Shown one piece after another: positions 8,140 to 15,967 of a stretch of DNA of 64,000 nucleotides. The DNA is from Rhodocyclaceae bacterium (GTDB lineage Bacteria > Pseudomonadota > Gammaproteobacteria > Burkholderiales > Rhodocyclaceae). The translations under genes were made by a program, and so were the position numbers. Location: NCBI GenBank assembly GCA_016791115.1, contig JAEUNL010000061.1:1-64000 (forward strand), given 5' to 3'. The notes beneath the pieces were generated by a model that was not told the DNA's origin, ran no database searches, and saw only the letters and a program-made list of their open reading frames with translations. How positions within the stretch are numbered: the first letter of the stretch is position 1; every line of letters starts with the position of its first letter.

Positions 8140-9399
8140 TCATGTCGCTACCCCCGGCGAATTTTCTTTCACGATCGCTTGGGCGGCGATGAAATCGGCC
8201 ACAGACTGCAACGCGCCACGCAGTGCCGGCTCGCTCACTCGGACGTAGTGGAACCCGGTCACGTCACCCGCGTCGACGTGGTTCATGACCTTTTTCAAGA
8301 TCGACGTCGGCAAAATGTCAGCGGCAATCGATGCAAATGTCTTGCGGAGCCCGTGTGGGGCAAGGCCCGAAACCCCTGCCGCACGGTTAATCGCGAGTAG
8401 TGTCTTGCCAGGGTCGCCGATTGGGAACAGCGCCGCATCGGCCGTCTTGCCCTTCGCACTGCGCGCAACGATTTCCGCAGCTTGGGTCGACAGGAATATG
8501 ACATGGTCGTTGCGCGCCTTTGTATCGCGCAGGGTGACCCGCGCGGCGGTCGGATCGTAGTCGCTCAACAGGATCGAGCGAACCTCCGCGCCGCGAGCGC
8601 CGGTCAATAGCATGAAGCGCAACAGGTCGGCTGCTAGGCCGTCTACGGCGGTCGCAGCACGCCACCATGCACCTATTAGGTCCGCAGGTATGGGGTCGCC
8701 CTTTGCCCGCGGTGGCGCGATCCTGATGCGGTCCTTGCCGGCAGTATCGCGACTCAGGGGGTTGCCCTCGATCTTGGCGCCGTTGAAGTTGAGCACGGCA
8801 CGTAGCACCTGCAACGCGTAATCGGCGCGTCGCCCTGCCGTCCCGCGCTTGGACAGCGCGGCGTGCAATGTGCGAATTTCCCCGGCGGTGATCGCGAAAA
8901 TCGATTTGTCCGCAAGCGTGAACAGTTCGCCGTCGAGTGTCGACGTGCCGTCAAGCTTGACCCGGCCGGGTTCGATCATGCGGAGGTAATCATCGCGGGT
9001 GCGGTCCTTGAGCGGCAGGCCGTCCTTGCCGCGGCGCTTCTTGGTGACGTAATCCCGCAGGGCATCGCCCAAGGTGATGGCTTCGGCCTTCTTCCGTCGG
9101 GCTTCCGCCCGCCGCTCCGCCGCTCGATCCTTGCCCAGGGCGAGTTCGCCCGAAACGACTATCTGCAACTTGCGAGCAGCGTCCGCGGAAATCGCGTTCC
9201 GGCCGGATGCCTTTCCGAGTGTGCGGCGAGTCGTCTTGCCGTCGACCCGGCGTTCTGTGACCCATGATCGCGCCCCGGTTGCCGTGATGCGCACTCCGAA
9301 GCCGTCGGTTTCCTTGCACCAGTAAAGCTCGTACCCTTCGCCAGGGGTGGGGAGCGAATGGGCTAGGGTGTTGGTCAATCGCTTGCTGAGTTTGGGCAC
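8140..9399 (-). CDS. int: Tyrosine-type site-specific integrase
   Basis: The 419-residue product has the P4-type layout: an N-terminal arm-binding domain (residues 1-90, with GFGVRI), a core-binding domain (about 105-225) and a catalytic domain. Catalytic residues visible are Arg269 (TGARGAE), Lys294, His349 and Arg352 (HGLRKTF), His374 (NHVD) and the nucleophile Tyr385 (GFHYVR). It would insert and excise the element at the 3' end of tRNA-Asn, whose remnant lies about 160 nt upstream of its start. All catalytic residues are intact, so the enzyme could be active. Confidence 0.92.
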   Translation of the reverse strand: MPKLSKRLTNTLAHSLPTPGEGYELYWCKETDGFGVRITATGARSWVTERRVDGKTTRRTLGKASGRNAISADAARKLQIVVSGELALGKDRAAERRAEARRKKAEAITLGDALRDYVTKKRRGKDGLPLKDRTRDDYLRMIEPGRVKLDGTSTLDGELFTLADKSIFAITAGEIRTLHAALSKRGTAGRRADYALQVLRAVLNFNGAKIEGNPLSRDTAGKDRIRIAPPRAKGDPIPADLIGAWWRAATAVDGLAADLLRFMLLTGARGAEVRSILLSDYDPTAARVTLRDTKARNDHVIFLSTQAAEIVARSAKGKTADAALFPIGDPGKTLLAINRAAGVSGLAPHGLRKTFASIAADILPTSILKKVMNHVDAGDVTGFHYVRVSEPALRGALQSVADFIAAQAIVKENSPGVAT

Positions 9400-9556
9400 G
9401 TCGCCGGTCCTGTTTTACGGGGTAACATCCACGGGGCATATACTGTGTAGGCGCCGGTGAAGGCCGCTTTCGTGATAATTGATGATAACAGGTAGCAACA
9501 GATAGCAATAAGTTGCTGATTTAACAGGAAGTGAAAAATTCCCTAGAGGGGCATTT

Positions 9557-9607
9557 CGCGGACTGTTAATCCGTAGGTCCCTGGTTCGAGCCCAGGTCGG
9601 GGAGCCA
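9557..9607 (+). other. Attachment site: 3' fragment of tRNA-Asn(GTT)
   Basis: The sequence contains the anticodon arm CGGACTGTTAATCCG (anticodon GTT), the variable region, a perfect T-arm (CCTGG-GTTCGAG-CCCAGG type) and the acceptor strand TCGGGGA followed by GCCA. No D-arm and no matching 5' acceptor strand TCCCCGA precede it, so this is not a functional tRNA. It is the duplicated 3' portion left at the junction when the element integrated. The intact tRNA-Asn should lie at the other end of the element, left of the window. The exact crossover point cannot be seen; homology to a normal tRNA-Asn begins about 9560. Confidence 0.85.
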
Positions 9608-9616
9608 AGTGCTTCA

Positions 9617-9640
9617 AGGGTCGCATCATGCGGCCCTTTT
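9617..9640 (+). terminator. Rho-independent terminator of the tRNA-Asn unit
   Basis: A 9-bp stem (AGGGTCGCA at 9617-9625, TGCGGCCCT at 9629-9637, one G-T pair) with a 3-nt loop is followed by TTTT. It lies 10 nt after the tRNA fragment and probably terminated the original tRNA transcript. Confidence 0.75.
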
Positions 9641-9740
9641 GCTTTCCCGCAGCTGGTGTTCACGGTCTGCCGGAATACGAATTTAGGCAAATTGTGAAAT
9701 AAGTCCTCCCGGCATACTTGCCTTGGTTGGCCGGCAGTCA

Positions 9741-9772
9741 AACGAAAACGGCCGCGCGTCTCCGCGCGGCCG
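9741..9772 (-). terminator. Terminator downstream of the NAD-formate dehydrogenase operon
   Basis: A perfect 10-bp GC-rich stem (CGGCCGCGCG at 9749-9758 and its complement at 9763-9772) with loop TCTC is followed on the minus strand by GTTTTCGTTT. It lies about 32 nt past the fdh1A stop. The remainder of 9641-9803 shows no gene. Confidence 0.7.
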
Positions 9773-9803
9773 CCTATCAGGTGTATGGGATTTCGCGGGC
9801 GCG

Positions 9804-12620
9804 TCAGGCGCGCGCGGGCGGGTTCGGATGGCGCGCCTGACCGCCACCATAGCTGGACAGATCGGTCGGCTTGCCGCCTTTGGTCACCCTTACCGCGCAG
9901 TACTTGAACTCCGGTATCTTGCCGAACGGATCGAGCGCGGGATTGGTAAGCCGATTGACCGCTGCCTCGTAATAGCAGAACGCGATGAACAGGGCGCCCT
10001 CGGGCGTGCCGACGTCGGCACGCGCGTAGAGCACGATCTCGCCGCGACGCGAGCTGACCGTGATCGTGTCGCCGGCCCTGGCGCCGATGCGCTTGAGGTC
10101 GACGGGATTGAGCGTCGCGACCGCGTGCGGCTCGATCGCATCAAGCACATGCGAACGGCGCGTCATCGAACCGGTATGCCAGTGCTCGAGCTGTCGTCCG
10201 GTGATCAGCACCATCGGGTACTCGTCGTCGGGTTGCTCATCGGCCCACACCAGCTTCGCCGGGACGAACTTGCCACGCCCGTCTGCAGTCGGAAACGTCT
10301 CGGTAAACACCACGGGCTCGCCGGGATCGCCTTCCTTCTCGCACGGGTAGGTCACCGCATCCTGCGCCTCGAGCCGCTGCCACGTGATACCAGCAATCGA
10401 CGGCATCGCGTTGCGCATCTCGTCGAATACGTCCGCCACGCCAGCATAGTTCCAGTCGAGACCGAGGCGCTGCGCCATCTGCTGAATGATCCAGAGATCC
10501 TCGCGTGCATCGCCGGGACAGGCAAGTGCCTTGCGTCCAAGCTGGACCGTGCGATCTGTGTTGGTAAAGGTTCCGGTCTTCTCCGGGAAGGCCGACGCGG
10601 GAAGCACCACGTCGGCAAGATACGCCGTCTCGGTGAGGAATATATCCTGCACCACGAGGAAATCGAGCTCCGCCATCGCCTGACGCGCGTGATCGGCATC
10701 CGGATCCGACATCGCCGGGTTCTCGCCCATGATGTACATGCCCTTGATGATGCCGGCATGGGTCGCATCCATGATCTCGACCACCGTCAGACCCGGCTTC
10801 GGGTCGAGTGTCGCGCCCCACAGACTCTCGAACTTTGCGCGCACATCGGCATTGTCCACCCGTTGGTAATCAGGGAAAACCATCGGGATAAGGCCCGCGT
10901 CGGAGGCGCCCTGCACGTTGTTCTGCCCGCGCAGCGGATGCAGGCCCGTACCAGGACGCCCGATCTGGCCCGTCATCATTGCCAGCGCGATCAGGCATCG
11001 GGCGTTGTCTGTGCCATGTACGTGCTGAGACACACCCATACCCCAAAGGATGATCGAGCCCCTGGACGTTGCATAGAGTCGCGCGACGGTGCGCAGCGTT
11101 TCGGCATCGATGCCGCAGACCGGCGCCATCGCTTCCGGCGTGAATGCCTTGACGTTGCGCTTGATCTGGTCGAAACCAGACGTGCGATCCGCAATGAACC
11201 TCTTGTCGACCAACCCCTCTTGGATGATCGCATGCATCATCGCATTGAGCATCGCGACGTCGGTATCGGGCTTGAATTGCAGGAAATGCGTTGCCTGCCG
11301 GGCCAGTTCGGAACGCCGCGGATCCGCGACAATCAATTTGGCTCCGTCGCGCACCGCATTCTTGATGAACGTCGCCGCAACCGGATGATTGACCGTCGGG
11401 TTTGCGCCGATGATGAACACAACCTCGGCCAGTTCCACGTCGCGCACCGGGTTAGACACCGCACCCGACCCCAACCCCTCCAGGAGAGCGACCACGCTCG
11501 ATGCATGGCAAAGGCGCGTGCAATGGTCTACGTTGTTCGAGCCGAAACCCGTCCTTACCAGTTTCTGAAACAGGTAGGCTTCTTCGTTACTCCCCTTCGC
11601 CGATCCGAAGCCCGCCAGCGCCTGCACGCCGATCTCGTCGCGAATGCGCTTCAGCGAGCCACCCGCCAGGTCCAGCGCCTCTTCCCACGTTGCCTCGCGG
11701 AACACATCCTGCCAGTTGTTCGGGTCGACGGAAAAATCCTTGAGCTTCGGCACGCCGGGCTTGCGGATCAGCGGCTTGGTGAGTCGGTGCTGGTGGTGCA
11801 CGTAGTCGAATCCGAATCGCCCTTTGACGCAGAGTCGCGACTGGTTCGCCGGTCCGTCGCGGCCGGTCACCTGCAGGATTCGGTTGTCCTTGACGTGGTA
11901 GGTCAACTGGCAGCCCACGCCGCAGTAGGGACAAACCGAGTCGACCAGCTTGTCCGGCACCTGCAATCCGACATTGCCGGATGGCATCAGGGCGCCCGTG
12001 GGACAGGCCTGCACGCACTCGCCGCAGGCCACGCAGGTGGACGCTCCCATCGGGTCATCCTGGTCGAAGACGATCTTCGAATGCGCGCCGCGGAACGCGT
12101 AGCCGATCACATCGTTGTTCTGCTCCTCACGGCAAGCACGCACGCAGCGGTTGCACTGTATGCACGCATCGAGATTGACTGCCATGGCCGGGTGCGACAC
12201 GTCTGCCGCCGGCTGCTCGCGCCCAGGGAAACGCGGCGCACGTACCTCCAGTTTGCGCGACCAGTTGTCGAGTTCCGAGTCGAGTTTGTACGAGCCTTCC
12301 GGCATGTCGGCGCCGAGCAACTCGAGCACCATCTTCTGCGAATGACGAGCGCGTTCGCTTTCGGCCTTGACCTCCATCCCAGGGGTCGGTGCGCGACAGC
12401 AGGACGGTGCAAGGACGCGCTCTCCGGCAATCTCGACGACACAGGCACGGCAGTTTCCATCCGGCCGATAGCCGTCCTTGTAGCAGAGATGCGGAATCTC
12501 GACGCCGTGGCGTTTGGCCGTTTGCAGGATGCTCTCGCCGGGCGCCGCAAGCAGCTTGCGTCCATCGAGGGTGAATTCGATTGCCTGGGCCTTCGCTCCG
12601 GCGTCAACGGGTGCATTCAT
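9804..12620 (-). CDS. fdh1A: NAD-dependent formate dehydrogenase, molybdo/tungsto-pterin alpha subunit
   Basis: The 938-residue enzyme oxidises formate to CO2 in the cytoplasm, the last step of C1 oxidation. It has an N-terminal [2Fe-2S] ferredoxin domain (Cys in CYKDGYRPDGNCRAC), two [4Fe-4S] motifs (CIQCNRCVRAC and CVACGECVQAC), a catalytic [4Fe-4S] motif CPYCGVGC and the metal-binding Cys in TRLCHASS, so it is not a selenoprotein. No Tat signal is present. Size and partner gene match the FDH1 type of Methylobacterium (989 aa) and the soluble FdsA family. ATG 12620 has AGGAACC upstream. Whether Mo or W is bound cannot be read from the sequence. Confidence 0.93.
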   Translation of the reverse strand: MNAPVDAGAKAQAIEFTLDGRKLLAAPGESILQTAKRHGVEIPHLCYKDGYRPDGNCRACVVEIAGERVLAPSCCRAPTPGMEVKAESERARHSQKMVLELLGADMPEGSYKLDSELDNWSRKLEVRAPRFPGREQPAADVSHPAMAVNLDACIQCNRCVRACREEQNNDVIGYAFRGAHSKIVFDQDDPMGASTCVACGECVQACPTGALMPSGNVGLQVPDKLVDSVCPYCGVGCQLTYHVKDNRILQVTGRDGPANQSRLCVKGRFGFDYVHHQHRLTKPLIRKPGVPKLKDFSVDPNNWQDVFREATWEEALDLAGGSLKRIRDEIGVQALAGFGSAKGSNEEAYLFQKLVRTGFGSNNVDHCTRLCHASSVVALLEGLGSGAVSNPVRDVELAEVVFIIGANPTVNHPVAATFIKNAVRDGAKLIVADPRRSELARQATHFLQFKPDTDVAMLNAMMHAIIQEGLVDKRFIADRTSGFDQIKRNVKAFTPEAMAPVCGIDAETLRTVARLYATSRGSIILWGMGVSQHVHGTDNARCLIALAMMTGQIGRPGTGLHPLRGQNNVQGASDAGLIPMVFPDYQRVDNADVRAKFESLWGATLDPKPGLTVVEIMDATHAGIIKGMYIMGENPAMSDPDADHARQAMAELDFLVVQDIFLTETAYLADVVLPASAFPEKTGTFTNTDRTVQLGRKALACPGDAREDLWIIQQMAQRLGLDWNYAGVADVFDEMRNAMPSIAGITWQRLEAQDAVTYPCEKEGDPGEPVVFTETFPTADGRGKFVPAKLVWADEQPDDEYPMVLITGRQLEHWHTGSMTRRSHVLDAIEPHAVATLNPVDLKRIGARAGDTITVSSRRGEIVLYARADVGTPEGALFIAFCYYEAAVNRLTNPALDPFGKIPEFKYCAVRVTKGGKPTDLSSYGGGQARHPNPPARA

Positions 12621-12643
12621 GTCCGGTTCCTGTTCCTGCCCGC

Positions 12644-14332
12644 TCAGGCAATTTCATGCGGGAAATACTTGATCACGCAGCGGATCGGATTCGGAGCCGC
12701 CTGCCCCAGACCGCATATCGACGCGTCCGCCATCGCCCGAGAAAGCTCTTCCAGCAGGCCGGCGTCCCACTTGTCCGCCTGCATCAGCATCGCAGCCTTC
12801 GACGTACCCACACGGCATGGCGTGCATTGGCCGCACGACTCGTCTGAAAAGAAATGCATGAGATTGCGCGCCGCGTCCTTGACGCTGTCGTGCTGTGACA
12901 GCACCACCACCGCCGCCGAACCAATGAAGCAACCATACTGATTCAGGGTGTCGAAGTCGAGCGGGATGTTCGCCATCGAAGCCGGCAGAATGCCGCCGGA
13001 CGCTCCACCCGGCAGATAGGCGTAGAGTTGATGCCCGTCGAGCATGCCACCGCAATATTCTTCAACGAGTTCACGCAACGTGATGCCCGCGGGCGCAAGA
13101 TGCACACCGGGGTTGTTCACGCGCCCCGAGACGGAGAACGAACGCAATCCCTTGCGGCCGTTGCGGCCGTGGCTGGCAAACCACTCCGGTCCTTTCTCGA
13201 CGATGTCACGCACCCAGTAGACGGTTTCCATATTGTGCTCGAGCGTCGGACGGCCGAACAAACCAACCTGCGCTACATAGGGCGGACGCAGTCGCGGCAT
13301 GCCACGCTTGCCCTCGATAGACTCGATCATCGCCGACTCCTCGCCGCAGATGTAGGCGCCGGCCCCGCGTCGCAATTCGATCGGCGGCAAGGCACACGGC
13401 GGATCCGCCACGAGTGCCGCCAGTTCGCGCGTCAGGATGTCACGCACCTGTGCGTACTCGTCGCGCAGGTACACAAACACCTCGCCGATCCCGACACACC
13501 AGGCGGCGATCAGCATGCCTTCGAGGAAACGATGCGGGTCGCGTTCGAGATACCAGCGATCCTTGAAGGTGCCGGGTTCACCTTCGTCAATGTTGACCGC
13601 CATCAGACGCGGCGCGGGTTCCTTGCGCACGATGCGCCACTTGCGCCCGGCCGGAAATCCTGCTCCGCCTAGACCGCGCAGTCCGGAATGTTCCAGGGCA
13701 GCAATCACGGTTTCGGGGTCGCGTTCGCCGCTCACGAGTTGCTGGAACAACTTGTATCCCCCGGCCTTGCGGTACGCCTTGTACCCGATATGCGCCCCCT
13801 TTTCCGGTTCACGCTTGCCCGTCGAAACCGCGGTAGAAACGGCATCGAGAGTCGCCACGGGAACCGGATTGCGTCCGACCACAACGACCGGTGCCTGTTC
13901 GCAACGGCCCACGCATGGGGCAGGAATCACGCGAACGGCCCGGCCGAGGATTTCCGGAAGGCGATCCAGCAACGCGTCGGACCCCGCCATCTTGCATGAG
14001 AGCGTTTCACACACGCGGACGGTCAGCGCCGCAGGAGCCGCCTCGCCCTCCCTGACAACGTCGAAGTGATGATAGAAAGTTGCCACCTCGAACACTTCGG
14101 CCTGGGCCATGCGCAGTTCGAGAGCAAGCGCGGCAATGTGCGCCGCCGACAGGTGGCCGAACTTGTCCTGGATCCGATGCAGGTACTCGATGAGAAGGTC
14201 GCGACGCCTCGGCGATTCACCGAGCAGTTTGCGGATTCGGTTCAAGGCATCCGGGTCGACGTTGCGTCCCTTTGGCGTTCCGCGCACCTTGGCGCGCATG
14301 CGGTCGAGCGAAATGACAGTGGTCGTAGTCAT
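12644..14332 (-). CDS. fdh1B: NAD-dependent formate dehydrogenase, fused diaphorase beta subunit
   Basis: The 562-residue product is a natural fusion of a NuoE-like domain (residues 1-165, with [2Fe-2S] cysteines in VCETLSCKM and APCVGRC) and a NuoF-like domain carrying the NADH/FMN sites (GLRGLGGAGFPAGRKW, NIDEGEPGTFKDR) and the [4Fe-4S] motif SCGQCTPCR. It transfers electrons from the alpha subunit to NAD+. The single fused gene matches the FDH1 type of methylotrophs rather than the separate fdsG-fdsB genes of Cupriavidus. ATG 14332 follows AAGGA and is preceded by a sigma-54-like promoter 75 nt upstream. Only 23 nt separate it from the alpha gene. Confidence 0.93.
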   Translation of the reverse strand: MTTTTVISLDRMRAKVRGTPKGRNVDPDALNRIRKLLGESPRRRDLLIEYLHRIQDKFGHLSAAHIAALALELRMAQAEVFEVATFYHHFDVVREGEAAPAALTVRVCETLSCKMAGSDALLDRLPEILGRAVRVIPAPCVGRCEQAPVVVVGRNPVPVATLDAVSTAVSTGKREPEKGAHIGYKAYRKAGGYKLFQQLVSGERDPETVIAALEHSGLRGLGGAGFPAGRKWRIVRKEPAPRLMAVNIDEGEPGTFKDRWYLERDPHRFLEGMLIAAWCVGIGEVFVYLRDEYAQVRDILTRELAALVADPPCALPPIELRRGAGAYICGEESAMIESIEGKRGMPRLRPPYVAQVGLFGRPTLEHNMETVYWVRDIVEKGPEWFASHGRNGRKGLRSFSVSGRVNNPGVHLAPAGITLRELVEEYCGGMLDGHQLYAYLPGGASGGILPASMANIPLDFDTLNQYGCFIGSAAVVVLSQHDSVKDAARNLMHFFSDESCGQCTPCRVGTSKAAMLMQADKWDAGLLEELSRAMADASICGLGQAAPNPIRCVIKYFPHEIA

Positions 14333-14417
14333 GAATTCCTTGAGTCAGAGCAATATCGAAGGGTCATCGGCCGACATTCCCGTAATGTGAAGCCGACAGC
14401 CTAACCTTAAGAGCTTT

Positions 14418-14434
14418 AGCAACCCGTATGCCAC
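14418..14434 (-). promoter_or_regulatory. Candidate sigma-54 (-24/-12) promoter of the fdh1BA operon
   Basis: Read on the minus strand the bases are GTGGCATACGGGTTGCT, matching the -24/-12 consensus (TGGCA and TTGCT with 12 nt between the GG and GC dinucleotides). Predicted transcription start is near 14407, about 75 nt before the fdh1B ATG. The match is by eye; no expression data are available here. Confidence 0.6.
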
Positions 14435-14436
14435 GA

Positions 14437-14457
14437 GAGCAAGCGCTTTGCTTGCTC
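14437..14457. repeat. Inverted repeat next to the fdh1 promoter
   Basis: GAGCAAGC (14437-14444) and GCTTGCTC (14450-14457) form a perfect 8-bp inverted repeat with a 5-nt spacer, directly upstream of the -24 element. It may be an activator site or a hairpin. Confidence 0.5.
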
Positions 14458-14516
14458 CGCAGCAATCCTTGCAGGAGCATCCTTTACCGGGTGCTCGGGC
14501 GAAATGTTGCATTTGC

Positions 14517-14536
14517 GCGTGACGTTCATGTCACGC
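14517..14536. repeat. Palindrome GCGTGAC-N6-GTCACGC upstream of fdh1
   Basis: Two perfect 7-bp arms separated by 6 nt lie about 110 nt upstream of the predicted fdh1 transcription start and 22 nt from the end of the convergent-side gene. The size and distance suit an upstream activator site. Confidence 0.5.
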
Positions 14537-14558
14537 AAGCGGAACACCCCGGTCGAGG

Positions 14559-15518
14559 CTAATGGGCCAGATCCCTCGCCTCGGCTTTGAGAAAGGTAAA
14601 ATGAATGTTGCTTGCGTGCATCGTCGAATATAGCTGCCAGCCTTGATAGTCCGGCAAAGCGGCTTCCCGAGCGGCGTCCTGCATGGCCACACCTCGTTCA
14701 TAGATCTCTCCCACTTTCCTTGACAGATCCGTCAGATAGCTTGCCAGACACGCCGCGACCCGCGGCGCCGAGACCGCGCCATGCGCCGGAACCACCTGAC
14801 CATCCGGCAGGGCTGCCAGCCGCTCCAGTACTGCTCGCCATGTTTCGAGATCGGCATTCCGCACATCCGGCACACGATCGACACTCAGCACCTCGCCGGC
14901 GAAAACGATGCCGCTACGTCGATCGACCACAACAAGGCTGCCCGGCTGGAACGTGTGCCCATCGTGCCTGATTTCGATATCTACGCCGCCGGCCGATTCA
15001 ACGACACTGGCGTCGACAATCCGGGTCGGACGAACGATGGAAGCCTTTCCCATGCGCCGGTCGCCGATGGCGCTGCGGGCATTCCGGATGCAGTTGGGGC
15101 AGTTGTAGACCATGAATCGATCGGTCTCGCGGTGAGCAAGGATGGGAATACCGCGTCGCGCAAAACTTGCGTTGCCGAGAACATGGTCGGGCGTTGCCTG
15201 CAGATTGACCGCCAGCACCACCGGTTTGCGGGTCAGGCGGTGTATCGACTCAAGCATGAGCCGACCCGCCTTTTCGTTCGCGCCCGTGCCGATCGCCACG
15301 ACACCCGAACGGCCGACGATGAATCCGAGGTTGCTGACGAAGCCCCGGTTGCCCGGTGATGGTGCCTCGTTCGGAGCGATCGCAGCATAGACCCCCGGAG
15401 CAATCTGGCGGAAATTTGCATCGTCGGCGAACGCAATGCCCGTCCCAGCGATCCAACCCAGTACCATGGCCCTGGCGACGCGGATGGCGCCAAAGCATGC
15501 AAGCGCCGAGACCGGCAC
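14559..15518 (-). CDS. Quinoprotein relay system metallo-beta-lactamase-fold protein 1
   Basis: The product of about 319 residues has an N-terminal hydrophobic export signal ending near IAFADD and a metallo-beta-lactamase fold (GFIVGRSGVVAIGTGAN, later VVPAHGAV). It resembles the proteins found beside PQQ-dependent dehydrogenases and SoxYZ-like carriers. The usual HxHxDH zinc motif is degenerate: the segment reads LQATPDHVLGN, so the first two His are Gln and Thr. The start is uncertain; GTG 15518 (AAGG upstream) gives a full signal peptide, ATG 15467 a short one. It diverges from the small gene at 15574. Substrate unknown. Confidence 0.75.
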   Translation of the reverse strand: MPVSALACFGAIRVARAMVLGWIAGTGIAFADDANFRQIAPGVYAAIAPNEAPSPGNRGFVSNLGFIVGRSGVVAIGTGANEKAGRLMLESIHRLTRKPVVLAVNLQATPDHVLGNASFARRGIPILAHRETDRFMVYNCPNCIRNARSAIGDRRMGKASIVRPTRIVDASVVESAGGVDIEIRHDGHTFQPGSLVVVDRRSGIVFAGEVLSVDRVPDVRNADLETWRAVLERLAALPDGQVVPAHGAVSAPRVAACLASYLTDLSRKVGEIYERGVAMQDAAREAALPDYQGWQLYSTMHASNIHFTFLKAEARDLAH

Positions 15519-15573
15519 GCGCCTTGCTGTACCGTACGCGGCAAGAGCAAACAGAATCACAGAGGAGACTTTG

Positions 15574-15933
15574 ATGCACATGGTGTACAAGGCATTGCTC
15601 ATGACCACGCTGGCAGCCGGCGGGTCGGCCTTTGCCGAAGAGCAGCGGACCAATGATTTCCCAACTACCGATCGGGTCGAATTCGTACTGGAGTGCATGA
15701 ACAGAAACGGCGGCGAACAGCAATTCATTTACAAGTGTTCGTGTGCCATCGACGAGATTGCGAAAGCCTACAAGTACGATGACTACGTCGAGGCGTCAAT
15801 GGTGGCCCGGTACCGGACCATGGGCGGAGAGCGAAACGCGGTTTTTCGCGACCCCGACAGCATGAAGAAACTGAACAAGGACTACAACACCGTCCTGACC
15901 GAAGCGCGCAAGACCTGTGGGCTCAAGAACTGA
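15574..15933 (+). CDS. Small secreted protein of unknown function (119 aa)
   Basis: ATG 15574 follows GAGGAG. The product has a signal peptide (MHMVYKALLMTTLAAGG, cleavage after SAFA) and a mature part of about 98 residues with four Cys (LECMN, KCSCAI, KTCGL), which probably form disulfides in the periplasm. It stands between the two relay-type genes and is convergent with the SoxYZ-like carrier gene. I know no function; a role with the quinoprotein relay is suggested only by position. Confidence 0.75.
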   Translation: MHMVYKALLMTTLAAGGSAFAEEQRTNDFPTTDRVEFVLECMNRNGGEQQFIYKCSCAIDEIAKAYKYDDYVEASMVARYRTMGGERNAVFRDPDSMKKLNKDYNTVLTEARKTCGLKN

Positions 15934-15941
15934 GCGCCTTC

Positions 15942-15967
15942 CGGCAGGCCCGTTCAGGAGCCTGCCG
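15942..15967. terminator. Hairpin between convergent genes
   Basis: CGGCAGGC (15942-15949) and GCCTGCCG (15960-15967) form a perfect 8-bp stem with a 10-nt loop between the stop codons of the convergent genes. There is no clear T-run, so termination is likely but not certain; the right arm lies inside the end of the minus-strand gene. Confidence 0.4.

Larger units (their letters stand above)
1..9607. mobile_element. Integrated phage-derived element (satellite-like or prophage), left end outside window
   Basis: All genes from 1 to 9399 run on the minus strand and form one phage-type module: tyrosine integrase, AlpA-like regulator, primase-helicase, several small proteins, Nu1-like small terminase, Mor-like protein, portal and further head genes. 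The right boundary is a 3' fragment of tRNA-Asn ending at 9607, beyond which ordinary chromosomal C1 genes begin. The integrase lies directly next to that fragment, as is usual for tRNA-integrated elements. The int-alpA-primase start is typical of Gram-negative phage-inducible islands, while the packaging genes also fit a prophage. No tail or lysis gene is visible, but the element continues past the left edge, so completeness cannot be judged. Confidence 0.85.

Noticed and set aside
9540..9607. Intact tRNA-Asn
   Set aside because: The D-arm is absent and the bases before the anticodon arm do not pair with the 3' acceptor strand, so only a 3' fragment remains.
9723..12941. Long open frame of over 1000 codons on the plus strand opposite fdh1A/fdh1B
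   Set aside because: It is an antisense shadow of two clearly recognisable genes in high-GC sequence; its residue content is Arg/His-rich with no domain.
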